Under the pieces are notes generated by a model that saw only the letters and a list, made by a program, of their open reading frames with translations, ran no database searches and was not told the origin of the DNA. DNA of 55,200 nt, from positions 63,555 through 118,754 of the forward strand of contig JANXEF010000001.1 of the NCBI GenBank assembly GCA_025057895.1. The letters run 5' to 3'. Below are positions 8,152 to 15,877 of this stretch, piece by piece. This stretch comes from Archaeoglobaceae archaeon. GTDB lineage: Archaea > Halobacteriota > Archaeoglobi > Archaeoglobales > Archaeoglobaceae. Position numbers and translations under genes: made by a program. Position 1 is the stretch's first letter. Every line of letters begins with the position of its first letter.

Positions 8152-8838
8152 TCAAGGTTCATATTCATAGCTCTCTCCCGGCTTCAGGATTATAACTTTG
8201 CATAAATTCTCAGCTTCTCTCTTAAACTCTTCAGGATCTTTTTCTATGAGAGGAAAAGTGTTGTAGTGCATCGGAATTGCAATTTTTGGTTTTACAAATT
8301 CTACTGCTTTTACAGCTTCTTTTATTCCCATAGTATAAAGATTCCCAATTGGCACAAGCATTATGTCGGGTTCATAGAGTTCTCCAATTAGTTTCATGTC
8401 AGAAAAAAGTCCTGTATCACCAGCATGATAAACCCTGATACCATCCATTTCAACAACAAAACCAACAGGAGAACCAGAACTCAGTATTTCTCCCTTTTCA
8501 TCTTCAAAATCTGCTGAGTGTAAAGCTGGAACCATTGTTATCTTTACACCCATTGGATAAACACTTCCCCCAATGTTCATACCCAAGACTTCGACATCCT
8601 TTTTTACGAGAATTCTCGAAAGTTCGTGTATACAGATTACCAAAGCATTGTTTTTCTTTGCAATTTCAACCGTGTCTCCCAGATGGTCACCATGTCCATG
8701 GGTTACTAAGACAATATCAGTTCTAATTTCTTCTGCCTTTTTCGGAGCAAGTGGGTTACCAGTGATGAAGGGGTCGATCAAAATTCTTCTGCTACCTTCG
8801 AGCAAAAAACAAGCATGGCCAAACCAAATTATTCTCAT
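8152..8838 (-). CDS. UPF0173-type metallo-beta-lactamase-fold hydrolase
   Basis: 228 residues. N-terminal GHACFLLEG and LIDPFITGNP are typical of the UPF0173 group (COG2220), followed by the metal motif THGHGDHLGD, then HSADFED, YHAGDTGLFSDM and a late PMHYNTFPL. All five metal-ligand motifs of the family are present. Function in the cell is unknown; related proteins act on acyl, phosphodiester or lactone substrates. It stands alone, 157 nt from the preceding gene and divergent from S17e. Confidence 0.85.
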   Translation of the reverse strand: MRIIWFGHACFLLEGSRRILIDPFITGNPLAPKKAEEIRTDIVLVTHGHGDHLGDTVEIAKKNNALVICIHELSRILVKKDVEVLGMNIGGSVYPMGVKITMVPALHSADFEDEKGEILSSGSPVGFVVEMDGIRVYHAGDTGLFSDMKLIGELYEPDIMLVPIGNLYTMGIKEAVKAVEFVKPKIAIPMHYNTFPLIEKDPEEFKREAENLCKVIILKPGESYEYEP

Positions 8839-8894
8839 GATTCAGATTTCAAGTTGGTGAAAATATGCATTTCGGTTAGCTACTGAGGTAAAAG

Positions 8895-8902
8895 TTTAAA
8901 TA
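8895..8902 (+). promoter_or_regulatory. TATA box of the S17e-dapA unit
   Basis: TTTAAATA lies 21-28 nt before the S17e ATG at 8923, the distance from TATA to transcription start in archaea. The mRNA is therefore probably leaderless, in agreement with the absence of a GGTG-type ribosome-binding site. Confidence 0.55.
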
Positions 8903-8922
8903 CAACCTCCCGATTTCAGTCT

Positions 8923-9117
8923 ATGGGAACTGTGAAACCTGCTTATATAAAAGTGATAGCTACAGAACTCATGAAAAAGTATCCAGAAACTTTTACTTCA
9001 AATTTTGACGAAAATAAGAAACTTGTTTCTCAGCTAACAAACATAAAAAGCAAAACGATTCGTAACAGAGTTGCAGGTTACATCACTAGAAAAGTCAATA
9101 AAGGATTAAAGGGATAA
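8923..9117 (+). CDS. rps17e: 30S ribosomal protein S17e
   Basis: 64 residues, full length for archaeal eS17. The opening MGTVKPAYIKVIATELM and the centre SNFDENKKLVSQLTNIKSK are the conserved family blocks. It ends only 2 nt before dapA, and the pair shares one promoter; linkage of S17e to dapA is a recurrent euryarchaeal arrangement. Confidence 0.95.
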   Translation: MGTVKPAYIKVIATELMKKYPETFTSNFDENKKLVSQLTNIKSKTIRNRVAGYITRKVNKGLKG

Positions 9118-9119
9118 TA

Positions 9120-9986
9120 ATGTTCAAAGGCGTAATTCCAGCTCTGGTTACACCGTTCAAAGACTTCAATATTGACTACGAGGGATTAACAAGAAACATA
9201 GAATACATGGAAAAATATGTTGATGCCTTTGTGCCTTGTGGAACAACAGGAGAAGCATCTACTCTCGGATACGAGGAACATATAGATGTTGTTAGATTTG
9301 TGGTTGAAACCTCTAAGCTTCCAGTTATCGCCGGTTCAGGTTCAAATTCTACTAAAGAAGCGATATGGTTGACAAAAGAAGTTGAAAAAGCAGGTGCAGA
9401 TGCAGCAATGCTCGTAACTCCTTATTACAATAAACCAAACGATGTAGGCTTATTCGAACACTACAAAGCCATCGCAAAAGAGGTATCGATACCAATGATA
9501 GTCTATAACATTCCATCGAGAACCGGAATAAATGTTTCTCCACATTTGATGCTAAAGCTCTCCGAAATAGAAAATATAGTAGGTATTAAAGAAGCAAGTG
9601 GTGATTTAAAGCAAATTTCAGATATAATAAGACTTGTGAAAAAAAAGAATTTTACAATTCTTTCTGGTGACGATTTCCTTACCCTCCCAATTCTAGCCAT
9701 AGGTGGGAAAGGTGTGATAAGCGTTGCCGCAAATGTCGTACCACATCTGATGAAAGAACTTTACAACTCCTTTATCAATGGAAACATTGAAAAAGCTATT
9801 GAGATGCATCACAAACTTTCTCCTCTATTCAGTGCCTTATCTATCGATACAAATCCAATTCCTGTTAAGAAAGTGATGGAACTAATCGGTCTTGCTGGAG
9901 GAAAACCAAGATTACCTTTAGTAGAATTAAGTGTTGAGAAAACAGAAAAAATTAAAGCAGTTCTGAAAGATCTAGAACTAATTTAA
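9120..9986 (+). CDS. dapA: 4-hydroxy-tetrahydrodipicolinate synthase
   Basis: 288 residues, a TIM-barrel lyase of lysine biosynthesis condensing pyruvate and aspartate semialdehyde. PCGTTGE (about 39-45) binds pyruvate, Tyr129 is in IVYNIPSRTG, and Schiff-base Lys157 is in VGIKEASGDL. The GDD segment after ILS and the GGKGVISVAANV block are also present. Length and residues match authentic DapA rather than the aldolase-like paralogues. It follows S17e by 2 nt. Confidence 0.92.
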   Translation: MFKGVIPALVTPFKDFNIDYEGLTRNIEYMEKYVDAFVPCGTTGEASTLGYEEHIDVVRFVVETSKLPVIAGSGSNSTKEAIWLTKEVEKAGADAAMLVTPYYNKPNDVGLFEHYKAIAKEVSIPMIVYNIPSRTGINVSPHLMLKLSEIENIVGIKEASGDLKQISDIIRLVKKKNFTILSGDDFLTLPILAIGGKGVISVAANVVPHLMKELYNSFINGNIEKAIEMHHKLSPLFSALSIDTNPIPVKKVMELIGLAGGKPRLPLVELSVEKTEKIKAVLKDLELI

Positions 9987-10044
9987 CCTTGATATAAAAA
10001 AGATGAAACTTGGATGTTAAGAAACTAAGTATTTGTAAATTACC

Positions 10045-10830
10045 CTAGACTTCGATTTCATCTCCAACCCCTGCTGCCCTGTAATTCTCTCCCATTATTT
10101 TTTCTATGATCATCTCAGCTTTCAAACCTGTGCAGTGCATTGGAACTATTAAATCGATTTTTAAGCTTTTCAGAATTTCTATGATCTTTTTCTCGTCGTA
10201 TGAGATCAGATGTGTTCCGCCAATTATCTCTTTTACCTCATCTCCAACAACTTCTTCAGCCCATTTCAAAGTATTTCTTAGTCCTGAATGACAACAGCCA
10301 AGGATCAACGTAATTCCCCTCTCAGTTTTGATTGCGATCGCTTGATCATCTTTTACTTCGTCAATCTCTTTTTTACCTTCACGGATTAAGAAGGAATCCT
10401 TTAAAAACGCAGTCTCATAAACCCTTGGAATTTCCCCAAGAACCCAAACATTCTTTTTAATCTCAACTGGTTCTCTTTGTTCAAATATTTCAACAGAAGT
10501 CGAAATGAATTCTTTCTGGTAAGGAATTCCAACAAATCTACCTTCAAAAAATCTAGGTAAAAAGGTATCAGGATGTGTATATAGTTTAATTTTTCTCTGT
10601 AGAAAATGTCTTATCCCACTTGTGTGATCGTAGTGTCCATGGCTCAACACGATGACGGATGGCATCGGTTTTTGCATTGAAGCAAAATTTTCAAACACAA
10701 CTCCACTGCCAGTGTCAAATAAAATTGTTTCTTTACCTTCTATTAGCACAGAGAAACCCCATTCTGCTTTGTAGCCTCTTGGGACTAGTATCTTGTTATC
10801 GGAAAGAATTGTAACCTTCATATATTCCAA
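10045..10830 (-). CDS. Metallo-beta-lactamase-fold protein, COG1237 (MJ0301-like, possibly methanopterin synthesis)
   Basis: 261 residues. WGFSVLIEGKETILFDTGSG, LSHGHYDHTSG (metal motif), GCCHSGLRN and VPMHCTG form the ordered metal-binding set of COG1237. The family includes a methanogen protein annotated as the enzyme joining the pterin and ribofuranosylaminobenzene halves of methanopterin; that assignment is not secure, so it is given here as a possibility. The first ATG gives MEYMKVTILSDN; the inner ATG at 10821 gives the more family-like MKVTIL start. Alone on its strand, divergent from the nitroreductase. Confidence 0.75.
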   Translation of the reverse strand: MEYMKVTILSDNKILVPRGYKAEWGFSVLIEGKETILFDTGSGVVFENFASMQKPMPSVIVLSHGHYDHTSGIRHFLQRKIKLYTHPDTFLPRFFEGRFVGIPYQKEFISTSVEIFEQREPVEIKKNVWVLGEIPRVYETAFLKDSFLIREGKKEIDEVKDDQAIAIKTERGITLILGCCHSGLRNTLKWAEEVVGDEVKEIIGGTHLISYDEKKIIEILKSLKIDLIVPMHCTGLKAEMIIEKIMGENYRAAGVGDEIEV

Positions 10831-10898
10831 TTGCTCATCAAAACTTAAGCTTTTTTGCTATCTCAGAAAGAATTTTAAGCTAAATCAACACGTGCTCT

Positions 10899-11423
10899 AT
10901 GAACTCGAAAGAACTCGAACTGATATTCAGAAGAGTTTCAATAAGGAGATTTCAGTCAAAAGAGATAGATGAAAAAACTTTAAAACTCATACTCGAAGCT
11001 GGAAATTTTGCACCCTCTGCAGGAAACTTACAAGCAAGAGATTTTGTTGTCGTTAGAGATCCAAAAACTAAATTAGAAATAGCAAAAGCTTCGCTTAGAC
11101 AGATGTTTATAGCTCAAGCCCCAGTTGTGATCATAGTCTGTGCAAATTACCCTAGAAGTATGAGAGTGTATGGTGAGAGGGGGAAACTGTATGCAGAGCA
11201 GGATGCAACAGCCGCAATTGAAAACATCTTGTTAGCAGTAACCGCATTAAACCTTGGTGCATGCTGGATTGGGGCTTTTGATGAAACCAGAGTTGCAGAA
11301 ATACTCAATCTTCCCGATTATGTTCGACCTATGGCAATAATTCCAATCGGTTATCCTGCAGAACAACCTTCGAAGAGGAGCAGATACCCGATAGATGAGC
11401 TGACCCATTACGAAAGATGGTGA
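10899..11423 (+). CDS. Nitroreductase family FMN-dependent oxidoreductase
   Basis: 174 residues. [15 protein letters not shown] and [16 protein letters not shown] are the FMN-binding start of the family, [24 protein letters not shown] is the central helix and flavin loop, and PIGYPAE is the usual closing motif. The short length puts it with the NfsA/FRP-like compact archaeal members. The physiological substrate is unknown; these enzymes reduce quinones, nitro compounds or flavins using NAD(P)H. Confidence 0.85.
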   Translation: MNSKELELIFRRVSIRRFQSKEIDEKTLKLILEAGNFAPSAGNLQARDFVVVRDPKTKLEIAKASLRQMFIAQAPVVIIVCANYPRSMRVYGERGKLYAEQDATAAIENILLAVTALNLGACWIGAFDETRVAEILNLPDYVRPMAIIPIGYPAEQPSKRSRYPIDELTHYERW

Positions 11424-11452
11424 ATTTGAGATACTTCAGAAAAATAAAAGAG

Positions 11453-12394
11453 TTAGCGTCTCGATCTCTCTAGTATTTCATTGTATACTCCTCTAGGCAT
11501 GATTATTGCAACTGCAATTAAAATTACATATAAAACGAGTTCCTCGTTTATCATTCCCCATCTCAAAGCTGTAAGCCACCAATTTTTTGCTAAGTAAACT
11601 ACTATACCCATTAAAAGTGGCCCTATAAGAGATCCAAGACCTCCAATAACTGCAGAGAGAATTACTAGTAACATCAGTGGTATATCGTACAGATCAGGAG
11701 AAACTGTGAGACGATAATTCACAAAAACAGCTCCCGCTATACCTGCAAAGAAAGAGCTCATGAAGAATGCGAGTATCTTGTATAATGTTGTATTTATACC
11801 GAGAGATTCAGAGAGCTCCTCACTATCTCTTATAGCTTTGAATCTGAGTCCAATTTTACTCCTAACTATGTAAAGCATGATTAGCATTGAGATGAACATA
11901 AAAAAGGTGGCAAAATAGTATTTTTCGATTGTAGTAGCAAAAACTATCTTTTCCGCTGGTATGGAAAAACCTTCTTCTCCTCCAAAAACCTCTCTCCAGA
12001 TAAAGACCTTTTGCATGAATACAAGCGGAAGAATTGCTGTAACAAGTGAAAAATAGTATCCTTTAAGCCTAAGAGTAACAATACCAATCCCAAGACCTAC
12101 AAGAGCTGAAAATAAACCTGAAAACAGAATTGCAATCATTGGATGAATTTCCCAGAAAAAGCCAATTCTCAATGGAAGTTGTAGAATTGCACTGACATAT
12201 GCCCCAATTCCAACAAAAGCTGTATGTCCAAGGTTTACCTGTCCTGTGTAACCTACCATGAGATCCCAACTGACAACGATGACTGCAAAGATGAGTGAAA
12301 GCCCTATGAGGTATAGATAAGCCGAAGGTGTGAACGTAGGAAGCAATATAAGAACAAAAAAAAGAATTAAAAGTATTAGGATTTGATTCTTCAC
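11453..12394 (-). CDS. livM: Branched-chain amino-acid ABC transporter permease LivM
   Basis: 313 residues with about nine or ten membrane helices. The sequence SWDLMVGYTGQVNLGHTAFVGIGAYVSA contains the LivM/LivH signature with the conserved Gly-His of the first core repeat, and GGLGSLIGPLLMGIVVY is the second. A charged cytoplasmic loop (RSKIGLRFKAIRDSEELSESLG) is the EAA-like site contacting the ATPase. Its ATG overlaps the livH stop by 4 nt, so the two permeases are made in step. Confidence 0.92.
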   Translation of the reverse strand: MKNQILILLILFFVLILLPTFTPSAYLYLIGLSLIFAVIVVSWDLMVGYTGQVNLGHTAFVGIGAYVSAILQLPLRIGFFWEIHPMIAILFSGLFSALVGLGIGIVTLRLKGYYFSLVTAILPLVFMQKVFIWREVFGGEEGFSIPAEKIVFATTIEKYYFATFFMFISMLIMLYIVRSKIGLRFKAIRDSEELSESLGINTTLYKILAFFMSSFFAGIAGAVFVNYRLTVSPDLYDIPLMLLVILSAVIGGLGSLIGPLLMGIVVYLAKNWWLTALRWGMINEELVLYVILIAVAIIMPRGVYNEILERSRR

Positions 12395-13248
12395 TCTTTC
12401 ACCCCGAAAAAGCCTGTAGGTTTTACTATCAGAATTCCAACTATTGCAAGAAGCATAACGAACTCAGACCATTGTGCTCCGAGTGTTTTCATCGTTGTAA
12501 CAAAAATATAGCCTATGATGAAAGAGGCTAGAATACTTCCTTGAAAGCTCCCCAAACCTCCCAAGATGACAACTGCAAATGCATATATCAAAACTCTTAA
12601 AATTATTGCTGGGTAAATGTTAAAGATCTGTGCATAAAGAATACCTGCAATTCCTGCAAGAGCTGAAGAGATTCCGATTGTTACTATCAATACCTTCTCT
12701 ACATCGATTCCAATCAACATTGACGCTTCAGAATCTTGGGAAACCGCTTTAATGCGTTTACCGATTAGTGATCTGTTTATGAATATCTCGAGTAATATCA
12801 GAACCAGAATTGCTATGAAAATCGCAAGTATTCTTATTCTTGCAATTCTAAGATTATCATAAATCACTTGAATACCTTCAACAAAAGGTTTTAGAGTTAA
12901 TCCACGGTTTCCAAAGCTCAAAAGTAAAATTTGTTCAATGAGCAAAGCGAATGCAAGTGTTACTATTATAACCATTACTATGTTGTTTCTGATCGGTTTA
13001 GTGAGAAAATAAACGATGATTCCGGTTAGGATAGAAAATATTATTCCAACCAAAGAAGCTGAATAGACATCAATAGCCATCTCTTTAACAAGAAAAATCG
13101 CTATATAGGCTGAGATTGCAAAGCAAACACCATGAGCAAAGTTCAAAACTCTTGAAACTCCAAAAATAAGAGAAAAACCTGAAGCGAGCAGAGCAAAGAT
13201 TCCCCCCATTGCTGTTCCAAAGACAAAGATTTCAATTGCATCCATCAT
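12391..13248 (-). CDS. livH: Branched-chain amino-acid ABC transporter permease LivH
   Basis: 285 residues, about eight membrane helices. The N-terminal GGIFALLASGFSLIFGVSRVLNFAHG contains the LivH signature, SLIGKRIKAVSQDSEASMLIGID is the ATPase-contact loop, and GGLGSFQGSILASFIIGY the second conserved repeat. It starts 4 nt after the livK stop. ATG codons at 13248 and 13245 are adjacent; either may be used. Confidence 0.92.
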   Translation of the reverse strand: MMDAIEIFVFGTAMGGIFALLASGFSLIFGVSRVLNFAHGVCFAISAYIAIFLVKEMAIDVYSASLVGIIFSILTGIIVYFLTKPIRNNIVMVIIVTLAFALLIEQILLLSFGNRGLTLKPFVEGIQVIYDNLRIARIRILAIFIAILVLILLEIFINRSLIGKRIKAVSQDSEASMLIGIDVEKVLIVTIGISSALAGIAGILYAQIFNIYPAIILRVLIYAFAVVILGGLGSFQGSILASFIIGYIFVTTMKTLGAQWSEFVMLLAIVGILIVKPTGFFGVKE

Positions 13249-13252
13249 AAGC

Positions 13253-14497
13253 TTAGATCCATGGTGGAAGCTTTAGCTTTCCATTAGCTACGAATTGTGG
13301 ATAAATTATCACTTGTTTTCCATCTTGCCATTGAGAGATCCAGTTTCTTATAAGCTTATCTCCCCAAGCAAGATCGTGGTTCTTTGTGAAGGCAATTGGC
13401 CTAGTTAAAATTACCGGATTCGATTCGTTGAACTTTTCCAGGTACTTTACGAGCACTTCAGGATTGAAAGGATCTTTCTCTCCTTTTCTATAAGCGTCTT
13501 CAACAACCATTTTGTACAGATAAACAGCATCATAAGCCCCATAAGCTTGATGCGACTCGGGATAATGTCCGTACTTCGCTCTATATCTTTCAACAAAGTT
13601 CTTACACATCTCTGTAATTGGTGCTGTTACAAGTGCACCACCATCTGCAATGAATATGACATAATTAGCAGCTCCAGCTGTCTTGTTGTAAAAGCCATAA
13701 TCGATCGCAGCCAGATCATGACCAGCGATGAGAAGTTTAGGTTTTAGATTAGCCCACTGTTTAACAAGTATGTCCCCCGTACCAGTTAAAGCTAAAATTG
13801 GGATTATTAGGTTCGCATTCATCTTTTCTGCTTCAAGTATTAGAGATTCATATTCAGCATAGTTCCTTGGAATCTTAACATCTTTTACGATTTCAACCCC
13901 AAGCGAGATAAGCAAAGGTCTAAGTTCTCTCATCACATCTTCAGCCCAGATATGTTCATCTCTTATTATGTAAACCCTTTTTACTTCATAATCATTCTCT
14001 CTTAACATTTTGACCATGTCAGCAATGTCATAAGCGAAGGTTGTTGCATTGTTTTGAGTTATCCTAAACCAATACTTGTATTTCTCGTAGTTCTCCGCAA
14101 CTTTTGCTGAATGTGATGGTGAAGAGGCATCTGCGAGGAATAAAGTCTTTGTTTCAGCCATTACTTCCATCTTTGCAAGCATGACCCCGCTAGAGAATCC
14201 GCCTATTATTACATCCGCCTTTTCAACAGTCGCAAGCCGTCTAAACTCAGCTGATCCAACGCTTGGATCGAGTTTATCGTCACCGACCACAACTTCAACT
14301 TTGTAACCTAGAATACCACCTTTAGCATTTATTTCTTCAACTGCAAGTTTTACAGCCTTTTCTTCTGACATACCCTCAGGAAGAGAAAGGGGACCTATGA
14401 CACCTATGACGACTTTATCTCTCTTCTGTTGTACTTGCCCTGGCGAAGCGCAAAGAGCTATGAGTAATGCCAACACAATTAATACCATCCAACGCAT
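13253..14497 (-). CDS. livK: Branched-chain amino-acid-type ABC transporter substrate-binding protein
   Basis: 414 residues. A hydrophobic N-terminus (residues 4-15) ends at Cys16, a probable lipid-anchor site, though the Leu just before the Cys is atypical of the lipobox. DKVVIGVIGPLSLPEG begins the type I periplasmic-binding fold, followed by ADVIIGGFSSGVMLAKM (ligand pocket), WFRITQNNATTFAYD and PESHQAYGAYDAVYLYK. Homologues bind branched-chain amino acids, amides, urea or aromatic acids; the ligand cannot be read here. First gene of the minus-strand arm of the liv locus. Confidence 0.88.
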   Translation of the reverse strand: MRWMVLIVLALLIALCASPGQVQQKRDKVVIGVIGPLSLPEGMSEEKAVKLAVEEINAKGGILGYKVEVVVGDDKLDPSVGSAEFRRLATVEKADVIIGGFSSGVMLAKMEVMAETKTLFLADASSPSHSAKVAENYEKYKYWFRITQNNATTFAYDIADMVKMLRENDYEVKRVYIIRDEHIWAEDVMRELRPLLISLGVEIVKDVKIPRNYAEYESLILEAEKMNANLIIPILALTGTGDILVKQWANLKPKLLIAGHDLAAIDYGFYNKTAGAANYVIFIADGGALVTAPITEMCKNFVERYRAKYGHYPESHQAYGAYDAVYLYKMVVEDAYRKGEKDPFNPEVLVKYLEKFNESNPVILTRPIAFTKNHDLAWGDKLIRNWISQWQDGKQVIIYPQFVANGKLKLPPWI

Positions 14498-14517
14498 GCT
14501 GAAAAGTTAAGGAAAAG

Positions 14518-14526
14518 TATTTAAAA
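14518..14526. promoter_or_regulatory. Shared bidirectional TATA element between livK and livG
   Basis: TATTTAAAA in a 50-nt gap. Its palindromic core TTTAAA (14520-14525) is centred exactly midway between the first bases of the livK ATG (14497) and the livG ATG (14548). It can be read as TATA on both strands at 22-27 nt from each start codon, predicting two leaderless transcripts from one element. Confidence 0.55.
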
Positions 14527-14547
14527 CTTTGCATCTCAGATACACAC

Positions 14548-15228
14548 ATGCTAAGGCTAATTGATATTTCAAAGAACTTTGGTGGACTCAAAGTTCTCGA
14601 TAGAATTTCTTTAGAAATGAAAAAAGAGAAACTTGGAATCATTGGGCCAAATGGAGCTGGAAAGACAACCTTATTCAATATAATCTCCGGATTTTTGAAG
14701 CCAGATTCAGGAAAGATTTTTTTCATGAACGAGAACATTATTGGAAAAAAACCAAGTGATCTGGCAAAACTCGGAATAATAAGAACTTTCCAAATAGTTA
14801 AGGTTTTCGAAAACTTGACAGTTGAAGAGAACATACTCACAATCGTCGATGATTTAAGTATTCTTAAAGATTTTGATTTGGAAGAGAAAAGAAAAGAAAA
14901 GGCTAAAAATCTCTCTCAGGGAGAGATAAGGAGATTAAGTATCGCTCTTGCTCTTGTTAGGAGACCAAAAATACTTCTTCTTGACGAACCTTTTTCAGGG
15001 TTGAGTAAAAAAGAAGCGGAGAAGATTTTGACTATAATCAATGAAATTGGTGGGAATGGGACTTCAATTGCAATCGTCGAACACAGAATGAGAGAAATGT
15101 TCGATGCAGTAGATAGAGTCGTTGTTCTAAACGGAGGAAAATTGATATTCGATGGTTATCCCGAAGATGCCCTAGAGAACAAGTCTGTAAGAGAGGCCTA
15201 TTTTGGGAGCAAATATGTTAAAGGTTGA
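14548..15228 (+). CDS. livG: Branched-chain amino-acid ABC transporter ATP-binding protein LivG
   Basis: 226 residues. Walker A GPNGAGKTT (about 35-43), Q-loop region IRTFQIVKVFENLTVEENIL, signature LSQGEIRRLSIALAL, Walker B ILLLDEPFSGL and the switch His in IAIVEHRM. It is about 25 residues shorter than usual LivG proteins because the helical subdomain between the Q-loop and signature is cut down; all catalytic motifs remain. It overlaps livF by 14 nt. Confidence 0.9.
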   Translation: MLRLIDISKNFGGLKVLDRISLEMKKEKLGIIGPNGAGKTTLFNIISGFLKPDSGKIFFMNENIIGKKPSDLAKLGIIRTFQIVKVFENLTVEENILTIVDDLSILKDFDLEEKRKEKAKNLSQGEIRRLSIALALVRRPKILLLDEPFSGLSKKEAEKILTIINEIGGNGTSIAIVEHRMREMFDAVDRVVVLNGGKLIFDGYPEDALENKSVREAYFGSKYVKG

Positions 15229-15877
15229 GAACCTATACGCCTCCTATGGCAGAGAAGATATTTTAAGAGACGTAAATTTAGAAGTTCTGGAAAAAGAAAC
15301 TGTTGCAATTCTGGGTCCTAATGGTGCTGGTAAGACAACTTTGTTGAAAGCAATCTGTGGTCTCTTGAAAACCAGAGGTAGAATTTTATTCGAAGGAAAA
15401 GACATTTCAGGGCTTAAGACACACAAAAGAATTGCTCTTGGAATTGCAATAAGTCCTGAAGGAAGGAGAATTTTCCCTAATATGAACGTCAGAGATAATC
15501 TTCTGATAACTGGTTTCAAGAATCTTGAAGAAGTCTACGAGATTTTTCCAAGACTTAAAGAGAGAAGAGATCAACTTGCAGGAACTTTGAGTGGAGGAGA
15601 GCAACAGATGCTCTCTATTGCGCGCGCACTCATGTTTAAGCCCAAGCTTTTACTTCTAGATGAACCAAGTTTTGGACTTGCCCCGGTTATTGTAGAGACA
15701 CTTTCTGAAACCATTCATAAAGTAAAAGATCTTGGAGTTTCAATACTACTCGTTGAACAGAATCTCTCTCTAGTTGCAGAGATTTCAGACAGAATTTACG
15801 TACTCTCAGGTGGAGAAATAGTTGATGAGGGTACAAGAAGAGATATCGAAAGAATTGAAAAAAGCTATTTCACCTGA
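15215..15877 (+). CDS. livF: Branched-chain amino-acid ABC transporter ATP-binding protein LivF
   Basis: 220 residues. GPNGAGKTTLLKAICGL (Walker A), then SPEGRRIFPNMNVRDNL, typical of LivF, then LSGGEQQMLSIARALM (signature), LLLDEPSFGLAPV (Walker B) and VEQNLS (switch region). The start at 15215 is chosen over 15203 because it gives the family N-terminus MLKVENLYASYG and follows a GGGAG ribosome-binding site inside livG. The 3' end overlaps the convergent thymidylate synthase-like gene by 13 nt. Confidence 0.92.
   Translation: MLKVENLYASYGREDILRDVNLEVLEKETVAILGPNGAGKTTLLKAICGLLKTRGRILFEGKDISGLKTHKRIALGIAISPEGRRIFPNMNVRDNLLITGFKNLEEVYEIFPRLKERRDQLAGTLSGGEQQMLSIARALMFKPKLLLLDEPSFGLAPVIVETLSETIHKVKDLGVSILLVEQNLSLVAEISDRIYVLSGGEIVDEGTRRDIERIEKSYFT

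Noticed and set aside
14415-14840. 141-residue minus-strand open frame spanning the livK/livG gap
   Set aside because: It runs across the shared promoter and antisense to the Walker A region of livG; no coding features.
14548-15228. LivG suspected to be truncated or frameshifted
   Set aside because: All ATPase motifs are present in order; only the helical subdomain is shortened, so it is likely functional.
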